Position numbers and translations under genes: made by a program
In this document: piece by piece, positions 32,206 to 42,787 of the stretch
Position numbering within the stretch: the first letter of the stretch is position 1
How the letters are laid out: every line of letters begins with the position of its first letter
Notes under the pieces: model-generated
What the model saw: only the letters and a program-made list of their open reading frames with translations
What the model was told of the DNA's origin: nothing
The model's database searches: none
Assembly (NCBI GenBank): GCA_949130485.1
Contig: OX422189.1
Location: 7,845,620 to 7,909,619 of the forward strand
Direction of reading: 5' to 3'
Length of the DNA: 64,000 bases
From: Agelas oroides
Lineage: Eukaryota; Porifera; Demospongiae; Agelasida; Agelasidae

Positions 32206-32708
32206 AGACTGACCATATCCTCTCTAGGAGACCCTCCAATCGACTAGAATAATTATACCGTCATACAAATGTACAAAGCTGGTCATTCCGATAAAAATTA
32301 GAAATGGGAACTGTACTATTGGTAAAGCAATGTTAAAACTGCATGGGATCACCAAATTGTGCATTGTGAATGGCATGTCTTGTTAGTCATGGTCCTAACT
32401 AGCCTCATGAGAATTGTATATACCATGATACCAGTGATAATAGCTAGGCAGACATGCACATATTCTGCAGCCATTCTGTTATCTGGTCCTATGCACATGA
32501 AGTGAATTGGCAAACCGAGGGGTCAGGAAGCAGAGTGGGTTGACTCACCAAACATTGGCATACCCACATGAAATTGATTTCAATAGGCTTAGGTGACTTT
32601 ACATGGATGAGCTAGTTATGCACTTCCTTGTGTTGGTTTTGGATACCCTGGTTCAGGCCTTGTAACACAAAACCTGCTTCCAATTCTTATCTCATATAGT
32701 CTTATTTT

Positions 32709-33103
32709 TAGCCTCAATCCCAGGCCCCGCCCAGCTTTCCGTCGCTATTAGTACGGAAAAGCGGGAGAGGGCCTGGTATCTTTCCTCACGTGAGTGACGT
32801 CAGGATAGAAAGGATGGTAGAAAGGGTTTAATTGTGCGTGGGTGCACAGGGCCCAGAACAGCAAAAAGAGCCAACGTAGCAGGTAACTTACCGCATGTAT
32901 CTAGCTAGCGGAGGGCGATTGTCATATACACCAAGTGTTGAGCGTGTAGTAGGTTGAACAATACCCGAAACGCAGCCTGTTAGTTCTGCAAAATTTCTCC
33001 ATTTTCCGATTATGTCATGCTCACGTGAGAAAAGATACCAGGCTCTCCCCGCTTTCCGTACTGCAAGCGACAGAAAGCTAGGCGGGGCCTGGGAACGAGG
33101 CTA
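32709..33103. mobile_element. TAGCCTC-family fold-back MITE (395 bp)
   Basis: The arms start TAGCCTCAATCCCAGGCC and end GGCCTGGGAACGAGGCTA, and continue with CCCAGCTTTCCGTCG and AAAGATACCAGGC in opposite orientations. The central ~180 bp is not shared with the 34682 copy. Confidence 0.65.
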
Positions 33104-33430
33104 CTTATTGTAGGAAGTTGTGATAGTATATGTAATGCCCACTTAATCAGTATGCATAGCACAGAAGAACTAATCATACTGTGGTTGCTGAACAATAATA
33201 ACCACTGTTACAAAAATAACAATACCTACTAATCTAATGGTACTTTATATACATGCTAGGAAAACAAAAGCTCCAAAATTATCATTGCAGCATAAAATAG
33301 CTGGGCCTTACCCCCCCCCCCAAAAAAAACAAAAACAACAACAACAAAAAAAACATTGCAAAAGTAGTGAAAGTATATGTATTATTAAGGTTTTTATATC
33401 ATGCATATATCATGCACAAAACATATCTGT

Positions 33431-34308
33431 TTACAGTGTTTTCAAATTCTCAACTTTGGATTCAAGATCACGGCAAATGTCCTTAGCATTCGGACGGATT
33501 TCCTTTTCATCTTGAATGCAGTCACGTATAAGACTACAAAGTGGATGTGTTGCTTCAATTTGCTTAACAAGGGCATCACGATCAGCTTCACGGGCAACCT
33601 TACTGGATTTCGTCACTATCTGAACAACTACAACACCGAAGGAAAATATATCAAGACTAGTACCATAGTCCTTAGAAGCAATCTTGCGAGCTTCTGGTGG
33701 CAAATGTGCTTCTCGGTGGCCTAGTGTAGTGAGTGACCTACACTGATCGGGGTCGAGCATTCTTGACATTCCAAAGTCAGAAACCTTAGCGATGGGAGTT
33801 CCTTTGGTATGCAACAAAAGCACATTGTCACTGCAAAGGTCACGATGAATGATACCCTCAGAATGGAGGAACTGAAGCGCAGAAGCAATATCAAAAGAAA
33901 GGCTAGCTTCAGTATGACGTGAAAGAGAAGTGGAAGGCTTTTCAAGAAAGTGTGTCAAACTCTCATCCATAAGTTCCATCACAAGAACTGGAAGGTTGAA
34001 ACGTGGATCTGTGCGACTACTCAGATGCCTCACCACTTTCGGGTGTCTAAAACGCTCCAAAATCTTACACTCTTCCAGAAACCTCTTTAATGCTTCTTGC
34101 TGAATAGTAGTTTCGAGTGAAGTGTAAAGCTGAAAAGCATGAGGGTGTAGAATTTTCACAGCACATGGTTGGCCACCCAATCTTCCTTTGAAAACACTGC
34201 CAAATGCCCCACTTCCTATAGCCTTCTTATTTATGACAATGTCACCATCAATGACACGTTCATTTGTCCGTGGCTGACTTGCGGAACCATTTCCACCTTC
34301 TGATTCTG
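33431..34308 (-). CDS. Kinase exon (TKL/tyrosine-kinase-like Ser/Thr kinase)
   Basis: A long T tract and CAG precede the exon at 34308. It encodes about 292 residues, all kinase: glycine loop GSGAFGSVFKG, catalytic Lys in CAVKIL, HRD loop IIHRDLCSDNVLL, DFG in VSDFGMSR, the activation-segment end LPPEA and FSFGVVVVQIVTK. All catalytic residues are present, so it should be active. The HRDLCSDN loop and PPEA fit the TKL group rather than classical tyrosine kinases; the exact family is uncertain. The stop at 33431 ends the gene. Confidence 0.85.
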
Positions 34309-37300
34309 CTGAAAAAAAAAAATAGCTAATACACATGTACAAAGATGTATGGTCTTAAGAGTTGATAATTAATGCAGACACTCTTGGGACAAAAAAAATG
34401 TCCTGATTTAATGGTGAGGTGTCTTCATGGAAAATCTAATGTAGAAGGAAAAAAAGGGCTAACTGGGCCAGTGCTTACTGAAAGCTTTCTACATCCAGCT
34501 AAAGTAACTCTTTATTGGTTAGGTCTCACTTCTGTACACTAGCTGAAAATCTGCTCCATTTATTATGAATTTAAATTAGTTGTGTGGTATTGCATGTATG
34601 TCTGATATTAACTGCATCCATGAGTTACAAATCTCTGGTGCCAGATTTATTTCAACGGAGCATAGCGACACTGTCACAAGGTAGCCTCGTTCCCAGGCCC
34701 CACCCAGCTTTCTGTCACTTGCAGTACGGAAAAGCAGGGAGAGCCTGGTATCTTTTCTCACGTGACGTCACTCATGTGAGAAAAGATACCAGGCCCTCTC
34801 CCACCTTTCCGTACTGAAAGCAACGGAAAGCTGGGCAGGGCCTGGGAACAAGGCTAGACACAAGGCACTTCACTTTGACACTGGTGGGTGTGGTACTTGT
34901 CACGTGACCACTCATGTGATTAACATGGCTTGTAATTGTGTGTATACGTGAAGTGTGAACAGGCACACTTGTTCGCATTCATAGACTGCCTTTTCTGGAG
35001 TGGGCTATTACTGCACAGAGTATGTGCCTATATATATAGTCAAAATCAGTTTTTGGCTCACTGTTTTCCTGGTAGTATCATTTGTAGATCACTACAAACT
35101 TATACTTCCCAAAGATCTGCATTATTCACGTCAGTTGCCAAAGTTATTGGTGAATTTGAACATGGTAGTGCCCTAGCTCACACTAATCTGCTAAGCCAAA
35201 TTTCCTAGCTATACAGATCATAACTAGTCCCCCACTCTCCTGTGCTTAGTGTCAGACCTTTGCTCGCCTCATTGTGGTTAAAGCCACTGTTTACAGTGGC
35301 ATCCAAACATCCTATAGCTACAAAGTATCCCAATAACACATGAATACTACCTGCCATCCCTATCTGTTATGATCATGTGGATAAATGAATTTGTACTACA
35401 TAGGAACATGAATTCAGCCTGCCCTTGTGTATGATAACACCATCATGATTACTAGGCGAATGTAGAACATTGTGGGGCAAGCGTGAGCAAGCAGCATTGA
35501 AATGATGTATATACATGTAGCTAAGAGTATCAGATCACAGATCACAGCACACAGGCCGTGGCATTTAGCTAAAAAATGTTTGTCGCTGTTACTGTCTGCA
35601 AAAGTGCTTAACAACTTAGAGAAAACCATCACGACTGCAGAGAATAGCTTGTCATGGAGTGGTACCATATAATAATGGAGCTCTATTAAATTTGTTCTAG
35701 ATAAACAGCTACTCTGGCTAACTGTAGGCTAAGTCTGAACACAGCCTGGCTTGCCATGCATTGTCCTTACTTGAGGCATCTTAGAGAAACAGCAGATGGG
35801 GGGCACCATGCATCAGCTACATGTGAAGCACAATCTCTGCTGCCTTCTGTGTTCAGCCTGTCTACACAACTGTTAGCGCTTGTTGCCGAGCGGGAAGCAA
35901 GGCAAATAATCATGCATTGTGGGGTTCGAATCTCAGTTTTGTCTGTAACGCTCAGGAATGCAACTACAGCGGTGTGTGTGCATGATCACCAGGTAGAAAT
36001 AGAGAGGAGGAGATTAACCAGGGTACAAGTCAGTGACACTGTTGAGCAGAGGATGATTCCTGGAGGCAACAACGAGAGGCCGACCGACGTGGGCACAACC
36101 TCATTCGTGCCTACATTGGTCAGCCTCTCGTTGTTGCTGCCTCCGACAGTGTCACTGCACTCGTATCATGGTTAATTTACAAGTGCAGCAACACCGTCGA
36201 GCAGAGGATGATTCCTGGAGGCAGCAACGACGAGAGGCTCAACGACATGGACACACGTAACAGTTAATATGCAATATCTTGCTTCCAGCGAGGCTCTCCT
36301 GTGTGCATTCACATAACTATGCCCTAGTATACTATACATAGACATACGGTAGGTTCTCATCTTGCCTAAGGCAAAGCTGGCTGCCAAGTTGTACAAAAAT
36401 CTTACTTGCAGTCAATTACCTACTTCCTCCCCTCCACTCATTAATGAGGGCTCTCTGACTAGTGAACGCTCTTACTGACCTAAAGCTGGCTACAGTGCCA
36501 GAAATGGAACACCTACAAAAGCAGAGGAGTTGTTTCTATACGCCCATTTGTGCTGAAATGGTCCAGCCAGTGCCGACCAAGGCCTTTCTACAGACAGCTG
36601 AATACAATGAGTGGACTGTATTGTGACATTAGAAATTTTCTCATATTAGCCTGTCTAACCTGTGGACACACCATATACATGTAGCAAGAGTGAGCTCCAA
36701 TAACATAGACTCGTAGCCTGAGTTCAGGAAGCTCCCGAAATACAGACACCTCCCTAAGCACGCATGCAGCAGATGTCCCTATGGTGTTTGTTTTAGTGAT
36801 GTTCCACTGTATACAACTCCAACAGGGCTTCCTATGCACTGGATGAAGCCTGTCTATTTTCATAGGATGCTGATTTAGATACATGCTTATTAGGTATCAG
36901 CAGCGTGCTCGCCATGTTCAGCTTTAATTTTTATTTTATTTTTTTCAGCAACCCAGTGTGGGAGGACTGTCAAGAACCTCACTCAGAGAGGAACATGACT
37001 TACCCACCTCCATTATCATACCACAGACAAGCCTGTTATGGTTAGTACATGAAGTGCCCAATATACCACACAAGTAAACTACTGCTCCATCATCATCGTG
37101 GGGCAAGCCTGAGCAAGCAGCACACAGCTGGTTTCACCTAATATTTGTTAGCGCAAGTGACCTAGCATCGAGTACATACAAACAGTGCAGCTATTTGTCC
37201 ATCCAGCTGCAGGGTAGCTATTATATGGCTACACAGGCATGGGCTAAGCTTCACAATTGAGTAATCGGCTGAATCTCTGCCATGTATGAGCATCGTTCAT

Positions 37301-40300
37301 GCATGACCTTACCTGCACTATGACGGTCTGCTGGGTCCAGTGTGAGATGGATGTAATTGTATGGTGCTTTGGCTCCGATGAGGTTCACTTTGTGACTCAG
37401 TTGCACAGGTCTCTGGTCCTCCCTTGTCCACTCCACAATCAGCTGACACTCAGGCATCCACTGACCTGGTTGAAACTCATCTACATCCTTCCTGGAGATC
37501 TGAGGTCAGGGTACAGACAATATTAATGTACCAAAGTCACAGTGTTTAAGATATTACCTCATGTAGCATGTCACCCCGGGACATTTTAAAAGTCACCAGT
37601 GTAGAATTTTCACCCTAGTTTCTATGTAAGTGAACTTGCAGTGCAGTATCATGAACATAATGCATGCCAAAGCTGACAAAACTATGAGGTCTGATTTCTA
37701 CCAGCAAGTCACTGTTTTGAGATATATCACCCACAGAAAGGACACCATCTTTGACTTCTATATACAATGCTAATGAAGGCTCCTCCCACTAGCAGAAAGC
37801 TATAGCTATATGAACTACGACATGGTAGTTACTGCTAACAGTCAAACTACTAATCAAGTGCAGACCCTGTACCTGTTGAATGCCTTACACACTGGCTGGA
37901 TATCAGACATGTAGAATCGGAAAACTTCAAGCATATTGAGTGTTTCTCTCACACATTGCAAGTTGGCAGTTAATTGGGCCGAGGTAGGAAATAGCAAGGG
38001 AAGGTCTAACAAATGTCAGATGGTACTGAGAGAATTTTACTCCCACCAATATTTATTCCAAGCTGGTTTAGGTCTGTTTGCCAATATAATTTTTTTGGCT
38101 ATACTCTATTTGAATACCCGTACACAAAACCTGAGAAAAAGAGAAATGCATCAAAATGTGGCACAGGCTTAAGCCAATCAAACTGCTGGGAAATGGTGGA
38201 CAGACATCGTTTCCTGTCTGTGCTGCGCTGGAGGTGAAATTCTTAGCATTTCAGACATGGCTGTGCTCAAGCCTTAGAATGTATCGAAAGACGGCCTTTG
38301 TATGCTCATATGTACTAGAACAGATTTCCGAGTGTTTCTTGTACAGCTGGAAGGACCTGCTGAATGCTCATGCAGTGCTCCTTGTCATGACTCCCTTCAC
38401 TGGGCTGGATGCAATTCCTACTTTTTTTACTGTACTCAGAGGGTGAAAGAAGGTAGTTTTAGCAAGCGTATGGTACGTTGCTTCTTTTAGCCAGTTTCAG
38501 CTCTCAGGTTTTGTGCGCGAGGGTCCAAATACATGTAGTGTCAAAATAACTTACTCTACAAATGAATCTGCTAGACTTTCCCTCACTTTTCCCTATGCCC
38601 CACCCCAACTTCTGGCAAGTGAGTGATAGACTAGCTGGTCAATCACACACTTTTATATACCGGTACCAACTACATGTAATTGCATGGTGTTGTCATTTGC
38701 ATGAGTCATTCTAGATTTGGGTGTACAGTAGACCCCTTGCTAATTTGAATAGCCTTGTAGTTGCAAAAAATTGTCTCAGATTGGTGAAATTTGTTCAAAC
38801 CAGTAAAAAAAAATGGAAGGGTTGCAATTCTTCTATTTAATGCACAGCAAAACAGCCATATGAATATCATAGGTTTAGTGGTGTTCGGAGCAGTCGTTCC
38901 GCCAACGGAAAAGTCACATGAATTTATTTGCAGCGTGACGTCATATTTTGGGCGAAATGGCGGTACCGGAGGGAATGTGAGTGAGAGATACAAACGGGAT
39001 CACAGGCAAGTAGTGGTTGGAGAAAACGGGCAGTTAACGGTTTCTGCGAGCTATGGATTCCCTGTTACATGAACGGAAGGGGTCAAAAGAGGAAATCTGG
39101 CGCGTTTGCTGAAGCAAGGGTGAGTTGAACTTACCGATGTGATTACGCAATCATGTTGTGAAATTTATAAAACTAGCTGTTACTCTGTGGTGCAATGTCA
39201 GAACAAGCTGATTTTTGAGCTTATGTTTGGTAAGCGTGTAAACATACTCCACAGCAAAATTGGTACTTATAGCATTGTTGCAAAATGGTTTCCTCACTGC
39301 AATAAATGGACTACTGCATGGATATGTTTCTTGTAATCACAATAAATATCTTCATTTAGCTAATAGGCTCTAAGCCATTTCCAAGTTCATTGTGAGTCAT
39401 CATCTTCCACAATTGCAGTGTCCTCATCAGCTCCCACAACTTAGTCTATAAGCTCATCTGTGTCTATATCTAGTTATGTAGTGTCTGTTGTTACCACTTC
39501 CCCTACAAGCTAGGTCTATACGTTCTCTCCCTTCAGTTGTGGGAATGTTCAAGCAGCTGATATCATTGTGTGTTCCTTTTGGTCGTACAACCTGCAACAC
39601 ACTTGCGTCCAGTAAGTGAACCCTCTGTTTGCATGTGCATTTCCCAGAGAACAGTCAGCTCGTTATCGACTGTCAAGCTGTACTTGGTGATTAACTTGAG
39701 AACCATGTTGTAGCCTTGTCCTCAGGTCAATCCATCATCCAGTTTTTGATTGCTTACAAGCCTTAAGGAAGGCCTATGATATCTCATTGTGAATGGTGAC
39801 ATCAGGCAGTGTCTGGTAGACAGAAAGTAGACACACAGGGCAGTGCCCGACCACAATAATTCTGTGTCCAGTATACCAAAACCCTGTTGATGCTGTATGA
39901 ATGCTCTGGCCTCCTCCTTTTTGACCAGCATACAAGAAAGGGGATTGAGATCTTTTGCGGGACATCGTCCCCATGTGCACTGTAAAAAATTGGAGGTTAA
40001 TTTAACCCAGAAAAGGTCATCTCAGTTGCAGTCTGGATTTATCATTCAGTTTAAAATGGGTTACCTCAGTTGCAGGATCTATACCACCTCCCACTTTTAC
40101 CACAGTGTAGTGTTACAGTGTTTGTGTACTCAAAGTTCCAATATGGCATGAATACTTGCATAAAAGCACGTAAATAGTGCCCAAAGGTTAGCCAATAGTG
40201 CATGAATATTTTTCAGAGTCAATCCAATAATACATGAATATAGCGAGAGTTCCACCCCCTTTTGGCACAAACATGCAATAACAAATTGAATTTCATTTGC

Positions 40301-42425
40301 AACCCAATTCATTGATTGCTAGAAACTTCCACTGGACAAGGGGTGTAACCCTAAACCCTGGCAAAAGTAGGTGAGCCACTGCCTGGACCTAGATGAATCC
40401 AGACTGCAATTGAGATGACCTTTTCTGGGTTAAATCAACCTCCAATTTTTTACAGTGTGTCTAGCTGATGCTACCCAATGTCATCGTACGTGACGAGATC
40501 TCTCAGGCCTCCTCCCTCCATTTTAGCACACTGAAAGGGAATTGAGAATGGTCTGGACACAAGGCTATCATGTTGTTCTTGTCCTCCACAAGTATTTATA
40601 ACTCGTAGTAGACGGCATTAGCTAGATCAGAAACAATGTGTTACCTGCCCAACATTGACCCTTACTGTAACCAATGATTCCACTACCTAACAGTAAAGCC
40701 TATCGCATTGTAGCAGCCAGGCTCTCTGGTACCTCAAGTGCCATGATTCCTCTTTAGACATGTTGACAAGGGCTCAGCCTGTTCTTTGTTCTTGATCTGA
40801 CCTGCTACGTGCCTAGCAGTTGTCAGTTTCATACCTTTGTCACACTCGATCTGTATCAGAGAGTCGGTAGACTCTCTATGTAGGGATGGCGCGGACGCAC
40901 AATACATTTAGAATTTAAAATACTGTTGCATTAGCCTGTACCTCACCTCTGTGGGTGTACTCTGCCGAGTCGTCTCCTGCACTCTGAATCGAATCCACAC
41001 TCTTGAATTTATAATTCATATTTGAATTCGTATAGAAATATATGTATATACCGAAAAGGTGGGGAAGAGCCTGGGAACAAGGCTAGCAATTAACTACATA
41101 ACAATCGCTGCTCTTAGTTGAACCCTTGCTGGTATTCTTTCTCCATCCAGGTGGTTGGCTAATGCCCTTGTCACATCATGCCTACGCTGACAACATACCA
41201 GACACGCCAAGGGAACACCTAAAGACAGCATGTGTATGAGCATGCTCGTTCTTCCATTCTGCTGGTGGTGACAGATAACTGTGACTGCAGATACTGGTAG
41301 AACCACTACCTGAAAATGACAGCTCTCTTCTACTACTTGATCTTTTGTCCATGTAGTATTCGGTTCTGTAGTACGATTCATGATGGTGCATGTTTTTATA
41401 TTGTATCAAACCATTTCTACAACACCCATAATCCACACTTACTTGCTACACTCACTCCTGCTGGCTTGAAAAGCACAGAAAGCTGTATTCTGGCAGTTGT
41501 CAAAGCGCGCTTCTTAGGGAGCTACTGTACGCCTCATAAATTTTACGTAATAATATTCATGATTTTTGCGAGTCCATATCTCGATAACTATACGTGGGAA
41601 CAGCTTCAAATTTTTTTGCTAAGCTAGGACCAGGAGTCTATTCATAGCTCAAAAAGCTTCAAATTTACCGGGCAATGACAAAATAGTTTCCTCACTCGTT
41701 TTACGGCACCACCGCGAGTGTACATTAGTTAGTGTTGGCGGCTCTGGAGCTCTGCTGCAGTAAGATCACTGCTTGTAACTTGGTAAATTGAAAGTACGAT
41801 GTTCATTCTTCTTGTAACTTGAAAAAGTTTTAGCACTGTTCTTACAGAGAAAAAAATATAGGTGTATGAATATATAATAAGATAGATCACATTTAGCGGT
41901 TACTGAACGGAAGTAGCGCTTCCGTTGCAAATACATTTACACGGCGCGTAGTTACTTCCGTTTCGTTGGCGAAACGACTGGGAGTGTCAGTGAGAGTCTA
42001 CTGTAATAGGGGAGGGGGGAACTTACACTACAATACCAATAAAATGTCTCACTCACAGTGGGGTAAGTGACTGGTTTTATTCTCCAGCCCTCCTTTGTCA
42101 CCAGTCCATCCTCAGGAATGTCCAGAGTGATTTCACTATGCTCAAACTTGACCCGCACAGTAACCTCCAGCCAGGCAATGTGGCGATAGTACTCTTTCAC
42201 AACCTGCAATGGAACAGTAGGTTATTCCTGTAGACACATAGCCTAGGCCTGCATGCAATAACAACGAACCGCATCAAGATCTAGTTGTGTGATGACAAAG
42301 TAAAATCTCCAGTCATACATCTGCTTCATGTTGACGTACAACTGTGCACAGTAGGACTGCGTGGTCCTCTTTCTCTCGGTGATGGCAATCCCAGACATCC
42401 CACATGACGTGCCTGCGTGGATGAA
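33431..42425 (-). CDS. UPA-like region - protein kinase gene
   Basis: Minus-strand exons: 42425-42265, 42203-42057, 37499-37313 and 34308-33431, phases 0, 0, 1. The first three are paralogous to the post-ZU5 exons of the gene at 2609-5635, with identical exon boundaries and phases. The last encodes a full kinase domain to the stop. The ZU5 part is missing: upstream of 42425 the frame stays open to an ATG at 42488, but then a satellite-like spacer begins. The gene may use a truncated 5' exon. The product would be a cytoplasmic kinase with a UPA-like regulatory half, a layout I do not know as a standard family. Introns are 4.5 and 3.0 kb and contain MITEs. Confidence 0.6.
34682..34856. mobile_element. 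TAGCCTC-family palindromic MITE (175 bp)
   Basis: A near-perfect palindrome from TAGCCTCGTTCCCAGGCCC to GGGCCTGGGAACAAGGCTA, with a CACGTGACGTCA core. It is the cleanest copy of the family in the window. It lies in the intron before the kinase exon. Confidence 0.75.
34860..37312. other. Intron of the kinase gene
   Basis: No exon was found here. At 36030-36245 a ~45-bp segment (GAGCAGAGGATGATTCCTGG) repeats directly about 155 bp apart. An inverted copy of CAACAACGAGAGGC lies between them, suggesting a decayed small transposon. GTGGGGCAAGCCTGAGCAAG-like words at 35472 and 37099 recur at 49998. Confidence 0.45.
37313..37499 (-). CDS. UPA-like exon of the kinase gene
   Basis: Acceptor ACCTCAG, donor GCAG|GTAAGG; 187 nt, phase 0 in, 1 out. 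It encodes QWMPECQLIVEWTRED and LSHKVNLIGAKAPYNYI, aligning with WVPECVLLLKWLLKD and EYKVKLLGTEDENDFF in the exon at 3455-3284. The incoming and outgoing phases are the same. The kinase exon accepts its outgoing phase. Confidence 0.7.
37500..39977. other. Part of the 4.5-kb intron; no exon recognised
   Basis: A Tigger-like left end (ACAGTAGACCCCTTGCTAAT) occurs at 38727. Near 38955 the plus strand has ATGGCGGTACCGGAGGGAAT followed by GTGAGTG, a possible YY1-type promoter and first exon, but too short to support. Confidence 0.35.
39978..40457. mobile_element. 480-bp MITE with ~60-bp TIRs (CACTGTAAAAAATTGGAGG)
   Basis: The ends CACTGTAAAAAATTGGAGGT and ACCTCCAATTTTTTACAGTG are inverted, and the arms continue through GACCTTTTCTGGGTTAAAT to about 60 bp. 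CACTGTAAAAA ends are common in animal MITEs; the superfamily was not assigned. Confidence 0.75.
40458..42056. other. Intron sequence with repeat remnants
   Basis: A reversed R1 right-end remnant is at 40858-40905 (AGAGTCGGTAGACTCTC, ATGTAGGGATGG). A TAGCCTC-family end lies near 41066-41090. Open frames at 41094-41436 (minus) are Ser-rich or Cys-rich and not recognised. Confidence 0.4.
42057..42425 (-). CDS. Two 5' exons of the kinase gene
   Basis: Exon 42425-42265 encodes MSGIAITERKRTTQSYCAQL and FYFVITQLDLDA. It corresponds to the segment following ZU5 in the gene at 4605-5167. Its donor is GTTCGT, a weak site. Exon 42203-42057 (49 codons, phase 0-0) encodes VVKEYYRHIAWLEVTVRV and ITLDIPEDGLVTKEGWRI, paralogous to exon 3687-3547. 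The open frame extends upstream to an ATG at 42488, so the true start is unresolved. Confidence 0.6.
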
Positions 42426-42504
42426 CTCAGAGTAGTGAGCTTTCGAATCAACGCCCCTTTTTAATTTTAGTGGGTGTGGCGTTCGCATGGAGTTAATTAT
42501 GGAG

Positions 42505-42700
42505 CGCGGATGTGGACAAAATTGAAGACCGATGTCGAACGTCGATCAACGATCATCGATGTCGACATCGAACGTCGATGACCGATGTCGAACGTCGATC
42601 AACGTTCATCGATGTCGATGTCGAACGTCGGATCAATGATCGTCGATGTCGAACGTCGATCATCGTTCATCGAACGATGGCCAATGTCGACCTGGGAACG
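42505..42700. repeat. Satellite-like array of CGAACGTCGATC units
   Basis: About nine imperfect, partly palindromic 20-22-bp units built from GATGTCGAACGTCGAT and ATCATCGATGTCGAC. The array separates the divergent starts of the kinase gene (minus) and the HECT gene (plus). Each unit contains CpG sites. Confidence 0.75.
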
Positions 42701-42787
42701 AGGCTATCAGCATCTGCTAGTCTCATTCCCAGATCAGAACGGGAATGAGACTGATCAGTGACACGTGTAGTCGTGCCTCGTGGTGCC

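Noticed and set aside
35756..36175. 139-residue plus-strand open frame
   Set aside because: It spans a direct/inverted repeat block (36030-36245) and shows no domain pattern, so it is treated as repeat-derived.
38791..39072. 93-residue plus-strand open frame
   Set aside because: No domain, no homologous paralogue in the window, and a GTGAGTG donor-like site interrupts it. Probably chance.
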